Shown here piece by piece: positions 1 through 8,950 of a stretch of 64,000 bases of DNA (positions within the stretch are counted from its first letter, which is position 1; the number at the start of each line of letters is the position of its first letter). The position numbers and the translations under genes were made by a program. The DNA is from Thermoplasma sp. Kam2015 (GTDB lineage Archaea > Thermoplasmatota > Thermoplasmata > Thermoplasmatales > Thermoplasmataceae): positions 62,001-126,000 of the forward strand of contig NZ_QJSM01000018.1 in NCBI RefSeq assembly GCF_003205235.1, written 5' to 3'. The notes below the pieces were generated by a model. That model was not told where the DNA came from, did not search any database, and saw only the letters and a list, made by a program, of their open reading frames with translations.

Positions 1-1594
1 TGGTCCTGTTTATCTCCAGGGCCTCACCATATTTCTTCAGGGCATCATCGTATCTGTACTCCGCCATGTCTATACCGCCGAGCAGGTTCAGGGCTCCTGC
101 CTCCATGTCCTTCAGGCCCATCTTCCTCGACCTGATCAGAACATCCTGGAGAAGATCCGTTGCGGCATCATAGTCCCCCCTTCTGTAAAGTATGGATGCC
201 TTCTTGTATTTGAGCGATATTTCGTCCCTCTCATCATTGAGCTTTCCAGAGAGGCTATCAAGTAGCTCGCTGGCTCTATCATATTCGCCCTTCGATATCA
301 GAATACTGGATACATCCATGACCACGGTGAGGCTGTCGTGATCGTATGCATTGTAGCATTCCAGGGCTCTTTCCAGCTCCCCCTTTCTGTAATAGGCATG
401 GCACAGAACATATGCTGCCGGTGATTTGCTGTCTTTCCCGAAGACGAACTCCAGATCCTCTATCGCCTCATCTATCGAACCGTACATATCCACTATCTTT
501 TCTCCAGTCTGCTCTATGATCTTCATTATGTCGTTCAGGCGCCCTCCCTGTCTCAATATGTGTATCTTCTGGGCCTCATTGAGAGATCTGAAGAAATCCG
601 TCTCATACATCCTCTGTATTATGTATTCTTTTTCTGATTCTGATATATTTCGCATCACCGTTTGCTTGATCTTATCATTATCATACCTCACAACTCCATT
701 GACGAATCTTATCATGCCAGACGCCTCAAGGCTCTTCATCATCTCAAGCAGATCTGACTTCGGCTTGCCTAGAAGCGTGGAGAGATCATCTAGAGTGAGA
801 TCCCTTCCAGCCACAGCCATTATCTGTATCATAGTTCTCTGAAGTTCCGTCAGATTCCTGAGAACGCGTTCATAGTAGATCTCCGTAGTGGGTGGAACCG
901 GAAAGTAGCGGAAGGATACCTCATTTATTTCGTTTTTCTCGTTTATTAGCCCAAGATCCTTATAATATCTCAGAGCATAGCGAAAATTATCCATGTTGAA
1001 GTTTGTTATTCTGGCAATCTCTTTTACGAAATTCTCCGGCAGCTTGTAACCCATCTTCTTAGTCAAAAATACTATATCATCAAGGCCGGGTTTCTCTATC
1101 TTCAGTATATTTATGTAATCCTCACTAGCTATAAAATTTATGAATCTATCATAATCTTCAGCATCATCCGTACTGTACGTTCCTATGAAGGTTATGTTCC
1201 TGTTCCGCGTTGCTCTGCACATATAGAGCAGTATGTTCTTCGATTCTATGGTGAGCCTCTCCATTCCGTATACCGCAACCACGATCCTCTTCCTGTTGTT
1301 CTTGACGAATTCATCAAATTCCCTTATTATTTCATTCCTATCTCTGCTCTCAGTCCTTGATGTCAACTTATCCATTATAGCGTTCACGGTCTGATTCCTG
1401 TAAAGCTCTCCGATGGGAGGGGCAGCCTCGGAGACAACAAAGTAATCGAGCTTCTCCAGAGATTTCAGCAGTATCTCCAGAATATCCTTTTTCCCTATGA
1501 AGCTATCCCCAACCAGCACATATGAAGATGAGCTTTTCTGAATGCTTGATATGATAAAATCAGGAATCTCCTTGAGCGATAGCGCTTTCTCCAT
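1..1594 (-). CDS. ATPase-like winged-helix/TPR regulator (partial, C-terminus off the window)
   Basis: The reverse strand is open from an ATG at 1594 to the window edge, giving 531 residues and no stop. Residues about 20-36 hold a degenerate Walker A (GDSFIGKKD, with Lys where Ser/Thr is expected), and the presumed Walker B strand (VVAVYGMERL) lacks acidic residues at its end, so ATP hydrolysis is doubtful. A region that looks like a winged helix follows at about 230-300. From about 370 onward there are helical repeats of TPR type (for example CHAYYRKGELERALECY and SSILISKGEYDRASELL). This architecture resembles STAND/MalT-like signalling proteins. A TATA-like stretch lies near 1613-1622. The ligand or target is unknown. 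Confidence 0.7.
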   Translation of the reverse strand, partial: MEKALSLKEIPDFIISSIQKSSSSYVLVGDSFIGKKDILEILLKSLEKLDYFVVSEAAPPIGELYRNQTVNAIMDKLTSRTESRDRNEIIREFDEFVKNNRKRIVVAVYGMERLTIESKNILLYMCRATRNRNITFIGTYSTDDAEDYDRFINFIASEDYINILKIEKPGLDDIVFLTKKMGYKLPENFVKEIARITNFNMDNFRYALRYYKDLGLINEKNEINEVSFRYFPVPPTTEIYYERVLRNLTELQRTMIQIMAVAGRDLTLDDLSTLLGKPKSDLLEMMKSLEASGMIRFVNGVVRYDNDKIKQTVMRNISESEKEYIIQRMYETDFFRSLNEAQKIHILRQGGRLNDIMKIIEQTGEKIVDMYGSIDEAIEDLEFVFGKDSKSPAAYVLCHAYYRKGELERALECYNAYDHDSLTVVMDVSSILISKGEYDRASELLDSLSGKLNDERDEISLKYKKASILYRRGDYDAATDLLQDVLIRSRKMGLKDMEAGALNLLGGIDMAEYRYDDALKKYGEALEINRT

Positions 1595-1645
1595 GCTGCA
1601 GCATCTACGAATATAAATTAAAACTTTCTTCCATAAATCAAGATT

Positions 1646-2398
1646 TCATTTCATATTGAGGCTTATTCTCTTTCCAGAATATGTGGTTCTGTAAATTCCG
1701 AACTCCGGATTATCCCTGAGCTGTTCTATGCTGAATACGGGTCCCTGTTTGCAGACCTGAAGGCCACCAACTGAACACGAATCGCATATGCCAATACCGC
1801 ATTTCATTGTTCGTTCAAGAGAGAACTCAGCATCGACTTGTCTATCCTTGAGTTTCAGCATAACCCTGTAAAGCATCTGTTCAGGTCCGCACACATAGAT
1901 CTTCCTGTACACGGACAGATCCATGCGATCCAGGAGATCGTGGGGGAAACCATGGAAACCGGCGCTGCCATCATCCGTCGCAAGGAACAGTCTGCTATCA
2001 GGAAAACGGTCTGCGAATATGATCTCATCACGGGTTTTCGCAGAGATTATGGCATCCGTCTCTGAATCTGCTATGGGAAGAAGCGATGCAATTCCGGAAC
2101 CACCGCCTATTAGAAGTTTCCTGCCAGACTCGACCTGGAACCCGTTTCCATATGGACCACGTATGAAGAACTCATTTCCTGGCTGAAGTTCTATCATCGC
2201 CTGAGACGTCTTTCCATAAGCCTTCACGGTTATACCTTTCAGAGAACCTATGTATGAGAGAGACATCGGTATTTCACCGAGTCCAGGCAGCCATACCATC
2301 ACAAACTGCCCTGCCGAAATCTTCTGATCCCATCTGAAGAACAAGGTTCTTACGTTCTTCGCCTCGTCTTTTACCCTTTCCACGGTGATTCTGTTCAT
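1646..2398 (-). CDS. pyrK: Dihydroorotate dehydrogenase electron transfer subunit
   Basis: This 250-residue protein belongs to the ferredoxin-NADP reductase family and carries electrons between NAD and the PyrD catalytic subunit in pyrimidine synthesis. An FAD-binding barrel fills roughly residues 1-95 (PMSLSY near 45, RGPYG at 80-84). A nucleotide-binding domain follows (GGGSGIASLLPIA near 98, VCGPEQML near 169). A [2Fe-2S] site is seen as C200-x4-C205-x2-C208-x7-C216. The ATG overlaps the pyrD stop as ATGA, which indicates translational coupling in one operon. Length and motifs are normal for PyrK. Confidence 0.93.
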   Translation of the reverse strand: MNRITVERVKDEAKNVRTLFFRWDQKISAGQFVMVWLPGLGEIPMSLSYIGSLKGITVKAYGKTSQAMIELQPGNEFFIRGPYGNGFQVESGRKLLIGGGSGIASLLPIADSETDAIISAKTRDEIIFADRFPDSRLFLATDDGSAGFHGFPHDLLDRMDLSVYRKIYVCGPEQMLYRVMLKLKDRQVDAEFSLERTMKCGIGICDSCSVGGLQVCKQGPVFSIEQLRDNPEFGIYRTTYSGKRISLNMK

Positions 2399-3297
2399 CT
2401 TATCGCTACCCCCACCATATCGGATATTCTACCAAAGCCCTCGTCATCCATGAACGTGTTCATCTGCGATATAATATCCCTGAATATTCCTTTGCCCCTT
2501 GTGTAAAGTGCCGTGCCGATCTGCACGGCCGAAGCACCTGCCATTATATATTCAACTGCATCTTCAAAGCTGGCTATACCTCCAACGCCTATTATCTCCT
2601 TTCCAGTTTCCTTCTTGACTTCATACACATATCTTATGCCCACAGGCTTTATGGCCGGTCCGGATAGCCCACCGTAAATATTCGTCAGAACGGGTGATCT
2701 TGCCCTTATATCGATCTTCATGGACTTTACGGTATTTATGAGCACATACGCATCGGCTTTCTCTGCGGCCTTAGCAATATCAAGTATGTTTGATACGTTT
2801 GGGCTGAGCTTTGCGAACACTGGAATCTTCAACTTTGATTTAATTTCATCAACTATATCCTCAACTAGGTCAGGATCGGATCCGACCTCAAGGCCAAAAC
2901 CTTTAACATGCGGACAGCTGAGATTGAGTTCGACCGCATCACAGCCATACTCCTGCATTTTCAATCCAAGGGATGTGAAGCCATCTGCATCCGATGCAAA
3001 TATGCTTCCTATCACAGGCTTCCCCGCTCGTTTTGCTATTCTGATCTCTTCGGCAAAACTGTCTATACCGGGATTTGATAGGCCAACCGCATTGATCAGG
3101 CTATCTCCATATTCTACTATTATGGGAGTGGAATATCCATTTCTTTCCTCATTCCCGATGGATTTTGTGACTACGGCCGCGGCACCATTTTTCATCACAT
3201 CTAGCATGGTGTATCCGTTTTCATCAAGTATACCCGATGCCAGCATGAGGGGGTTTTCAAGCCTAATGCCCGCTACAGAGGTGGATAGATCTGCCAT
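2395..3297 (-). CDS. pyrD: Dihydroorotate dehydrogenase, class 1B catalytic subunit
   Basis: This FMN enzyme oxidises dihydroorotate to orotate. The catalytic cysteine of class 1 enzymes is visible at C128 in ELNLSCPHVKGFG, and the conserved lysine in VTKSIG is near residue 45. The FMN phosphate-binding strands GVGGIASFEDA and GASAVQIGTA lie near the C-terminus. The serine base of class 2 enzymes is absent, and pyrK follows directly, so the enzyme is class 1B and NAD-linked. I chose ATG 3297; a TTG at 3300 would add one residue. The length of 300 residues is typical. Confidence 0.95.
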   Translation of the reverse strand: MADLSTSVAGIRLENPLMLASGILDENGYTMLDVMKNGAAAVVTKSIGNEERNGYSTPIIVEYGDSLINAVGLSNPGIDSFAEEIRIAKRAGKPVIGSIFASDADGFTSLGLKMQEYGCDAVELNLSCPHVKGFGLEVGSDPDLVEDIVDEIKSKLKIPVFAKLSPNVSNILDIAKAAEKADAYVLINTVKSMKIDIRARSPVLTNIYGGLSGPAIKPVGIRYVYEVKKETGKEIIGVGGIASFEDAVEYIMAGASAVQIGTALYTRGKGIFRDIISQMNTFMDDEGFGRISDMVGVAIR

Positions 3298-3489
3298 CAA
3301 GAGGTTACGTTATACCAATATGTAAATGCTTTTCTGATACACTTCGAAGAGTAGAGAAATTCATGATATGATCGCGTATTCTGATAGCTATTTCAAAATC
3401 AAAATCAATTGAAGTTGAGACAAATATTTAGATATCAATATTTTAATAGAAAACTATATTTCCTGGGATGTAATATCGAGGATCGAAAT

Positions 3490-4707
3490 ATGCCTAAATT
3501 CTCACGATCTGCTGTATTGTCAATATTGCTGATACTTGCGGTTACGTTCACCATGAGGATGACAACGAACATGCTTATGACGTCTATCCCCGTACTGGCG
3601 AAGTTCACGCTGTTGGCATCCACATTCCTCACGGCGTTGCCTGTGGTGATGTACGCAGTGACAGGTCTGCTGGCAAACCTGTTCCTCAACGGTAGGATAC
3701 GGGCCTCAAGAATAGCCATATCTATAGCGGCATCGCTTTTCGTTATGGCGCTTTCTCTTCCCCTGTTCTATTTGGCTCAGAATATATGGGAGGTTGCCGC
3801 GATAGCTGCTGTGGACGGACTATCAATGGGTCTCGTTCCGCCGCTGCTGCTCACGATGATATCGCTTGCATACGAGGATATAAGGGATAACGTTCTTGGC
3901 TTTTACACCTCCGCTCTCTCCATAAGCCTGATCGCAGGTACCTTCATGCAGGGATTTCTGCTCTCTTCGATATCGGTTTCAGTTCGTGATCTCTTTCTCT
4001 ACTTCTTCCCGGTTCCCCTAATTTCGGCCTTCCTTATGCTGATACTTGCGGCGAAGATCAAGATCGATGATGGAGGCCAGAGGAGAAACATATCAACATC
4101 GACCATAATAAGGACGATACCCCGATTGTTCAGGAATCGCGGATTCAATTTCGGGTTCTATGGCAATCTGACCTATTCTTTTCCCTTTGTTATAATTATG
4201 ACCTATGGCAGCCTCATAGCGAAATACTATTCCGGTCTATCGCCAGCCATGTTCTTCTATGCCCTGACATCGTTTTTCTTTGTATCCATGATTACGAGGC
4301 TCTCCATGTCATTCCGCCCACCTGAGAATCGCTACAGGCTCATGTTCGTGTCGCTGGCCTTCACCATAGCAGGCTTTGTTGCTCTGACACTGAGCCGCAA
4401 TCCATACGAATTCGTAATCTCCATGATACTGCTCGGATTCCCGCACGGTTCCATCTATCCAATAGCGACAATGAGCGTGTCCTCATCGGTGCAGAAATCA
4501 GAAATATCTATAGCGTTTGCCACGTTCAACATAATATTCAACATACTTAATCTTGCACTCCCTGCTGCATTCGGCTACATAGCCCAGATAGCAACGATCC
4601 GCATTGCCATGCTAGTCATGATAGCACCTATGGCCTATATCTCCTATGAATCCATAAGAAACGGGATCGCCATAAGGAGACAGCGATCGGTGATCACGGC
4701 CGATTGA
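3490..4707 (+). CDS. Major facilitator superfamily transporter
   Basis: A 405-residue integral membrane protein with about 12 hydrophobic segments, starting with SAVLSILLILAVTFTMRM and TASFLTALPVV-like helices and divided by a charged central loop (about residues 195-215, KIKIDDGGQRRN). The frame is open upstream to 3409, but those residues are polar and unlike a transporter N-terminus. AT-rich TATA-like sequence near 3459-3466 lies about 27 nt before ATG 3490, so I take that start. It stands between pyrD (divergent) and HMG-CoA reductase. The substrate cannot be inferred. Confidence 0.8.
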   Translation: MPKFSRSAVLSILLILAVTFTMRMTTNMLMTSIPVLAKFTLLASTFLTALPVVMYAVTGLLANLFLNGRIRASRIAISIAASLFVMALSLPLFYLAQNIWEVAAIAAVDGLSMGLVPPLLLTMISLAYEDIRDNVLGFYTSALSISLIAGTFMQGFLLSSISVSVRDLFLYFFPVPLISAFLMLILAAKIKIDDGGQRRNISTSTIIRTIPRLFRNRGFNFGFYGNLTYSFPFVIIMTYGSLIAKYYSGLSPAMFFYALTSFFFVSMITRLSMSFRPPENRYRLMFVSLAFTIAGFVALTLSRNPYEFVISMILLGFPHGSIYPIATMSVSSSVQKSEISIAFATFNIIFNILNLALPAAFGYIAQIATIRIAMLVMIAPMAYISYESIRNGIAIRRQRSVITAD

Positions 4708-4750
4708 TCCTTCAAAGCAAGATTCGTCGGGGTTCATATATGAACAGTTT

Positions 4751-4757
4751 TTTATAA
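4751..4757 (+). promoter_or_regulatory. TATA box of the HMG-CoA reductase gene
   Basis: The sequence TTTATAA is centred 23 nt before ATG 4777 and there is no purine-rich ribosome site between them. This is the spacing expected if transcription starts at or next to the start codon, giving a leaderless mRNA. The same arrangement recurs at many genes in this window and was used to pick starts. Confidence 0.7.
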
Positions 4758-4776
4758 GGTTTGTCTATCATTGTAT

Positions 4777-6033
4777 ATGAAAACATCTGACATCTCCGGC
4801 TTCTATAAACTGTCCGTGGATGAACGTCTCCAGTTGGTGAAGGAATTTTCTGATCTTACAGAAGAGGAGGTTTCCATTCTAAAGAAGAACGGATCGCTGC
4901 CCATTGAAAAGGCCGACAAGATCATTGAGAACGTTATAACAACCATAGAGCTGCCCATGGGGATAGCTGTAAACTTCAGAATAAATGATCGGGACTACCT
5001 GATTCCGATGGCGATAGAGGAGCCGTCAGTGGTTGCCGCTGCATCAAACGCCGCAAAGGTAGCGAGGAAGAAGGGTGGTTTCAAGGCCTTCGCTACTGAT
5101 CCGTTGATGATTGGAGAAATACAGGTCTTAGATGTTCCGACGCCATACAGAGCAAAAATAGAACTGCTTGAGGAGAAGCAGAGGATCATAGAGATGGCAA
5201 ACACAAGGAGCAGAACTCTGTCATCCATGAACGCTGGAGCAAAAGACATCGAGGTTGAGATCTTCGAGAATCCATACAGGATGATGATCGTTCATCTCAT
5301 AGTCGATGTGAGGGATGCCATGGGTGCAAATGTGATAAATAGCATGTGCGAATTCATAGCACCTGAAATCGAAAGGATAACGGGCGGCCGCGTCAATTTG
5401 AGGATACTGAGCAATCTGACCAGAAACAGAATAGCGTACGCTTCTGCCGTTTTTTCAAAGGACATAATCGGAGAGGAAGCGGTCAACACCATAATAGATG
5501 CATATCACATGGCCGCCATTGATATATACAGGGCGGCTACCAACAACAAGGGAATAATGAATGGAGTGGACGCAGTCCTCATGGCAACCATGAACGACTG
5601 GAGATCCGCCGAGGCAAATGCGCATTCCTATGCAGCAGTCTACGGTTATGGACCGCTGGCAAGATATGAGAAGGACAAGAACGGTGACCTCGTTGGAACG
5701 ATCGAGATCCCGATTGCGGTCGGCACGGTTGGAGGCACAACAAGAAGCATCGACAAGGCAAGGATAGCAATGAAGATCCTCGGGGTTAAGGATTCAAGGG
5801 AATTTGCTGGTGTACTTGCCGCTGTCGGTCTAGCTCAGAACTTTGCCGCATTGAGGGCACTTGCAACAGAGGGAATACAGAGAGGGCATATGGAACTGCA
5901 TTCCAGAAACATTGCAATGTCCGTCGGAGCAGTTGGTGACGAGATCGATCGCGTCGTCGCCAGGATGCTTGAGGATAAGGACATATCCATGACGAATGCT
6001 AAAAAGATACTAGATGAGATGAGGAAAAAATAG
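4777..6033 (+). CDS. hmgA: Hydroxymethylglutaryl-CoA reductase, class II type
   Basis: This enzyme reduces HMG-CoA to mevalonate, the committed step toward archaeal isoprenoid lipids. Class II signatures are visible: EEPSVVAAAS near residues 81-90 (catalytic Glu), DAMGANVINS, GVDAVLMATMNDWRS with the catalytic Asp, GTVGGTTRS, and MELHSRN with catalytic His 375 close to the C-terminus. At 418 residues it lacks the membrane domain and insertions of class I enzymes. The open frame extends to a TTG at 4771, but the TATA box at 4751 fits ATG 4777. Thermoplasma and Archaeoglobus are known to carry this bacterial-like class. Confidence 0.95.
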   Translation: MKTSDISGFYKLSVDERLQLVKEFSDLTEEEVSILKKNGSLPIEKADKIIENVITTIELPMGIAVNFRINDRDYLIPMAIEEPSVVAAASNAAKVARKKGGFKAFATDPLMIGEIQVLDVPTPYRAKIELLEEKQRIIEMANTRSRTLSSMNAGAKDIEVEIFENPYRMMIVHLIVDVRDAMGANVINSMCEFIAPEIERITGGRVNLRILSNLTRNRIAYASAVFSKDIIGEEAVNTIIDAYHMAAIDIYRAATNNKGIMNGVDAVLMATMNDWRSAEANAHSYAAVYGYGPLARYEKDKNGDLVGTIEIPIAVGTVGGTTRSIDKARIAMKILGVKDSREFAGVLAAVGLAQNFAALRALATEGIQRGHMELHSRNIAMSVGAVGDEIDRVVARMLEDKDISMTNAKKILDEMRKK

Positions 6034-6183
6034 ATCATGTATTGCGCGCATACAAGTCAGAAGCGGCTAGAAAGCTTAAGGCCGCATCAGGCGATCCTCG
6101 ATGGAGACCTCGCAAGGGAAATCGCATTGTTCCGACGATCTGACAGCATAATGTATAAATTTAGATAATCCCTATGGAAATTG

Positions 6184-6708
6184 ATGAATGCACTTCTTCT
6201 TCTTGGAGCCCTCTCGTCTATTCTGATACTAATCATCCTGATACTGTATTTCGAACTCCAATCGCTCCGGAAGAAGCTCCTAGCAAAGGAATTCCAGATC
6301 CAGGAAACACTGCAAAGAGCTAGCTCCACGTTCAGCGAAGCCATGGCAATGAGAGAAGAAGCACAGAGGATGAAGGAGGATCTGGAACGACGGGTAGACG
6401 AAGCGCGGAGGGAATCCGTCCAGAAGAGCAAGGAGGTTGTAGCTGGAAAGGTCACGGAACAGCTAGCCCCGTTTTTTCCAAATTTCAAGTACAATCCAAG
6501 GGATGTAAGGTTCATAGGCACGCCAATAGATCTGGTTGTATTCAATGGGCTTGATTCCGGGAAGGTGGAATCAATAGTGTTCATGGAGATAAAGACTGGA
6601 AACTCGAGGATGACGGAGAGGGAAAGGAGCGTCAAGGAGGCCATAGATGCTTCGCGGGTATCGTTTGAGATATTGAGAATAGACTCAACCTTAGATCAGG
6701 TGGAATGA
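6184..6708 (+). CDS. Membrane-anchored PD-(D/E)xK nuclease-like protein (Holliday junction resolvase-related)
   Basis: A 174-residue protein with three visible parts: one N-terminal transmembrane helix (residues 2-22), a charged coiled coil (about 23-85), and a compact domain with the nuclease signature D116 in PIDLVVF followed by E135-x-K137 in FMEIKTG. That combination fits the family annotated as Holliday junction resolvase-related endonucleases. TATA-like TGTATAAAT near 6151-6159 supports ATG 6184 as a leaderless start. It stands alone, convergent with the next gene. Tethering a nuclease fold to the membrane is unusual, and the biological role is unknown. Confidence 0.72.
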   Translation: MNALLLLGALSSILILIILILYFELQSLRKKLLAKEFQIQETLQRASSTFSEAMAMREEAQRMKEDLERRVDEARRESVQKSKEVVAGKVTEQLAPFFPNFKYNPRDVRFIGTPIDLVVFNGLDSGKVESIVFMEIKTGNSRMTERERSVKEAIDASRVSFEILRIDSTLDQVE

Positions 6709-6781
6709 ACTCTGCGATTTCGGATAGACCTCTGTCCGCAGTCGCATCCCTCAGAGCTTCAATGAGGCCTCATCCACCATC

Positions 6782-7180
6782 TCATTCCCCGATCTTTCTC
6801 CACCAATATGGGTACTGGTTCAATATCTCTAGATTTGGATAAACGGCGGCGATCTTATCTTTTAAAACTGCATGTTCTATTACAGCCTCGATATATTCTC
6901 CAGCCTTCATGTCATAATCCCTTACAAGTTCCTGGGGTATCTCCAGACCTATGTGGTCATAACCCCGACTGTCCTTGAAGGTCACCGTACGGCAGATGGC
7001 CTTCTCATCTATGCTGTGGGTCGGTAATTTTAGATGTGGATCGAACACCTTTACTAGATGTACGAGCAGATATTCATCACCGTTTCCGCGTAGATTGGCA
7101 TAGCTCACAGTCTCCGCAGGTATTCTTACAATGATCTTGCCGTTTTCGTCCCTGAGCATTTCAACAAATCGTTCAGGCAT
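6782..7180 (-). CDS. Conserved hypothetical protein with possible AbrB-like strand pattern
   Basis: A small soluble protein of 132 residues. The C-terminal part (GLEIPQELVRDYDMKAGEYIEAVIE) resembles the strand-turn pattern of SpoVT/AbrB-type domains, but this is only a visual impression. The frame opens at ATG 7201 (139 residues). A TATA-like CTTTTTATAA at 7202-7210 sits only a few bases before 7201 but 26 nt before ATG 7180, so the shorter start suits a leaderless transcript better. It lies just after a decayed repeat and near an orphan methyltransferase. Function not recognised. Confidence 0.6.
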   Translation of the reverse strand: MPERFVEMLRDENGKIIVRIPAETVSYANLRGNGDEYLLVHLVKVFDPHLKLPTHSIDEKAICRTVTFKDSRGYDHIGLEIPQELVRDYDMKAGEYIEAVIEHAVLKDKIAAVYPNLEILNQYPYWWRKIGE

Positions 7181-7366
7181 CGATAATAAAATTTGTGGCA
7201 TTATAAAAAGTTAACTGTAAATTTTTTACGATTTTTTTCGGTTCAATCGAATCCTTGTATAGCAATAATGGCATTTTATATTCAGAAGACAGATGTCAAT
7301 TTTGATCGAACCGCATGATACCTTATGTTGAACGTCTTGAAAAATGGCTCTTGCATTTTCCTGGTG

Positions 7367-7573
7367 AGCTAGTTCTCAGCTGAATCTTCGGATCTTCCTT
7401 CCATCGAAGATACCCATGAATTTCCGTACATACTCACAAACCATACATCGCTATAACCACAGGCGTCTATTCGGATCGCGCCTATACTATTGGGAGATAT
7501 CTGTGCATCTCTTGCCCGAAGAAGGAGAATTACTGCTTTCCGCAAACCCCTAACTTCTCCTTAAATATTGTTC
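7367..7573 (-). repeat. Degenerate dispersed repeat, copy 1
   Basis: Read on the reverse strand, this gap holds a decayed element. It begins with GAGAAGTTAGGGGTTTGCGG, passes through an arm ending AAGAGATGCAC, then a central block GATCCGAATAGACGCCTGTGG with GCGATGTATGG, and ends with AAGATCCGAAGATTCAGCTG. The same blocks in the same order recur at 11.75, 44.5 and 62 kb, with half copies at 22.6 and 30.6 kb. It abuts the stop codon of the methyltransferase gene. No intact reading frame runs through it; it is probably a mobile-element relic. Confidence 0.7.
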
Positions 7574-7577
7574 GAAA

Positions 7578-8930
7578 TCACTCATGGCCCTCTAGATCTG
7601 CAGGCGATATAGTGTTGATGAGATTTCTGACATGCTTCAGGCCAAGATATTTCCTGACATATGGTGAGGAATCTGTATATTTGTACGTGGTCATGAAATC
7701 GCTGTCAAGAGAAGCCCTCAGCATCTCAAGCCTTTCATTGAATACCTTTCCAAGCTTTAGAGCCATCTTTGCATCGATCTCTGGTCTAAGAAATATCTGT
7801 ATTGGATTTGTCCTGTATGTCTGGCCCCTTACATAAACTCCATCTGCATCAAAAAAATCGCGAACTGGATAAAGTCCGGCCCTCCCATCCCATCTTCCAC
7901 TGTCGATGGTCCTGACGAACAGTGGATTATTCATTATTCTGGAATACATCCACTCATTCACAAGAAAGCGCTCAACCCTATAGGTCCTTCCATCGTATTC
8001 TTTAGAATTGACGAGTAAGACCTCATTTTCTCCAGAATTCATTAGAAGGTCTTCATAGTGAAGATAGAATCCTGCATCGAAGTTACCTTCTCTGCGATGC
8101 GATCTGACGTAATCATCGAAACCTGCACCAGCCCTGTAATCGTTTGATTTTTTCAATGAATACGTAATACTTCTCTCATTGGTTCCTATCTTTCTTGCCC
8201 TGAAATCAATATTATCATTATTGCCCGTAATCCTGGAAAAATGGAATATGCCCACGTTCATGCCTGTATGGTGGAATATCCGCCTCTCAAATAACAGGGC
8301 TTCTTTAATTGTGTAAGAACTCAATATCATCCGTCTTGCAAAGTTCGAACCAGCTTCTGAGAATATGAAATTTGTTGGCAGTATGTATATCATCCTCTCT
8401 ATGCCATTCCTCAGATCGTTTGCTAGAGCTATCTGATAGAGATCCTGAAGCCCAGAATTTTCAGAATTGAAATATCTCATCAATCTTTCAACCTTCCTTT
8501 TGGCGATATAGCCTATATAGAGATAAGGCGGATTTGTTATGTGAAAAGGTGGAAAATCGGATTCGATCTTGGGATAATTGGCAAGCGAGTCGTTTTTCCT
8601 TATATTTCTCGACGCAATATCTTCCGGTATACCATATTCTTTTGATCTTTTTACAGCTCTTTCTATCATTTCCTCCTGTATATCGAACATGAAGATGTGC
8701 TTCGAGAAGAATGGCACGCGGTCTTCATATGGTATATAGTTAAGGATGGGAAGGATAAGATTCCCCTCGCCACAGAACAGATCCATCCACGCATAATGAT
8801 ATAATTTATCAGATATCATCGGGTAAATGTATCTTTGAAATATATCCTCTGGTGTAAGGTGAACCCCGAGATCACGTCTTCTGTTGACATCTTCTTGATC
8901 ACTTTTCATCTGGTGATCGGTTATGTCCAT
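7578..8930 (-). CDS. DNA (adenine-N6 type) methyltransferase, orphan
   Basis: A 450-residue protein with S-adenosylmethionine-binding motif I as D50-LFCGEGN and catalytic motif IV N133-PPY136, in the order X-I-IV expected for gamma-class DNA methyltransferases (LGVHLTPEDI before motif I). The long C-terminal part, about residues 200-450, would be the target recognition region. NPPY favours adenine-N6 methylation, although N4-cytosine enzymes can look similar. No endonuclease gene lies beside it; a decayed repeat follows and a secreted-protein gene precedes. Codons are AT-rich relative to the neighbours, hinting at acquisition by transfer. GTG 8933 is an alternative start. Confidence 0.82.
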   Translation of the reverse strand: MDITDHQMKSDQEDVNRRRDLGVHLTPEDIFQRYIYPMISDKLYHYAWMDLFCGEGNLILPILNYIPYEDRVPFFSKHIFMFDIQEEMIERAVKRSKEYGIPEDIASRNIRKNDSLANYPKIESDFPPFHITNPPYLYIGYIAKRKVERLMRYFNSENSGLQDLYQIALANDLRNGIERMIYILPTNFIFSEAGSNFARRMILSSYTIKEALLFERRIFHHTGMNVGIFHFSRITGNNDNIDFRARKIGTNERSITYSLKKSNDYRAGAGFDDYVRSHRREGNFDAGFYLHYEDLLMNSGENEVLLVNSKEYDGRTYRVERFLVNEWMYSRIMNNPLFVRTIDSGRWDGRAGLYPVRDFFDADGVYVRGQTYRTNPIQIFLRPEIDAKMALKLGKVFNERLEMLRASLDSDFMTTYKYTDSSPYVRKYLGLKHVRNLINTISPADLEGHE

Positions 8931-8950
8931 CACGTTATTATTAAATTTTC

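Noticed and set aside
6087-6644. Long leftward frame of 185 codons
   Set aside because: It is antisense to the nuclease-like gene, which has a promoter, domain pattern and catalytic motif; the reverse frame is Ser/Arg-rich without structure.
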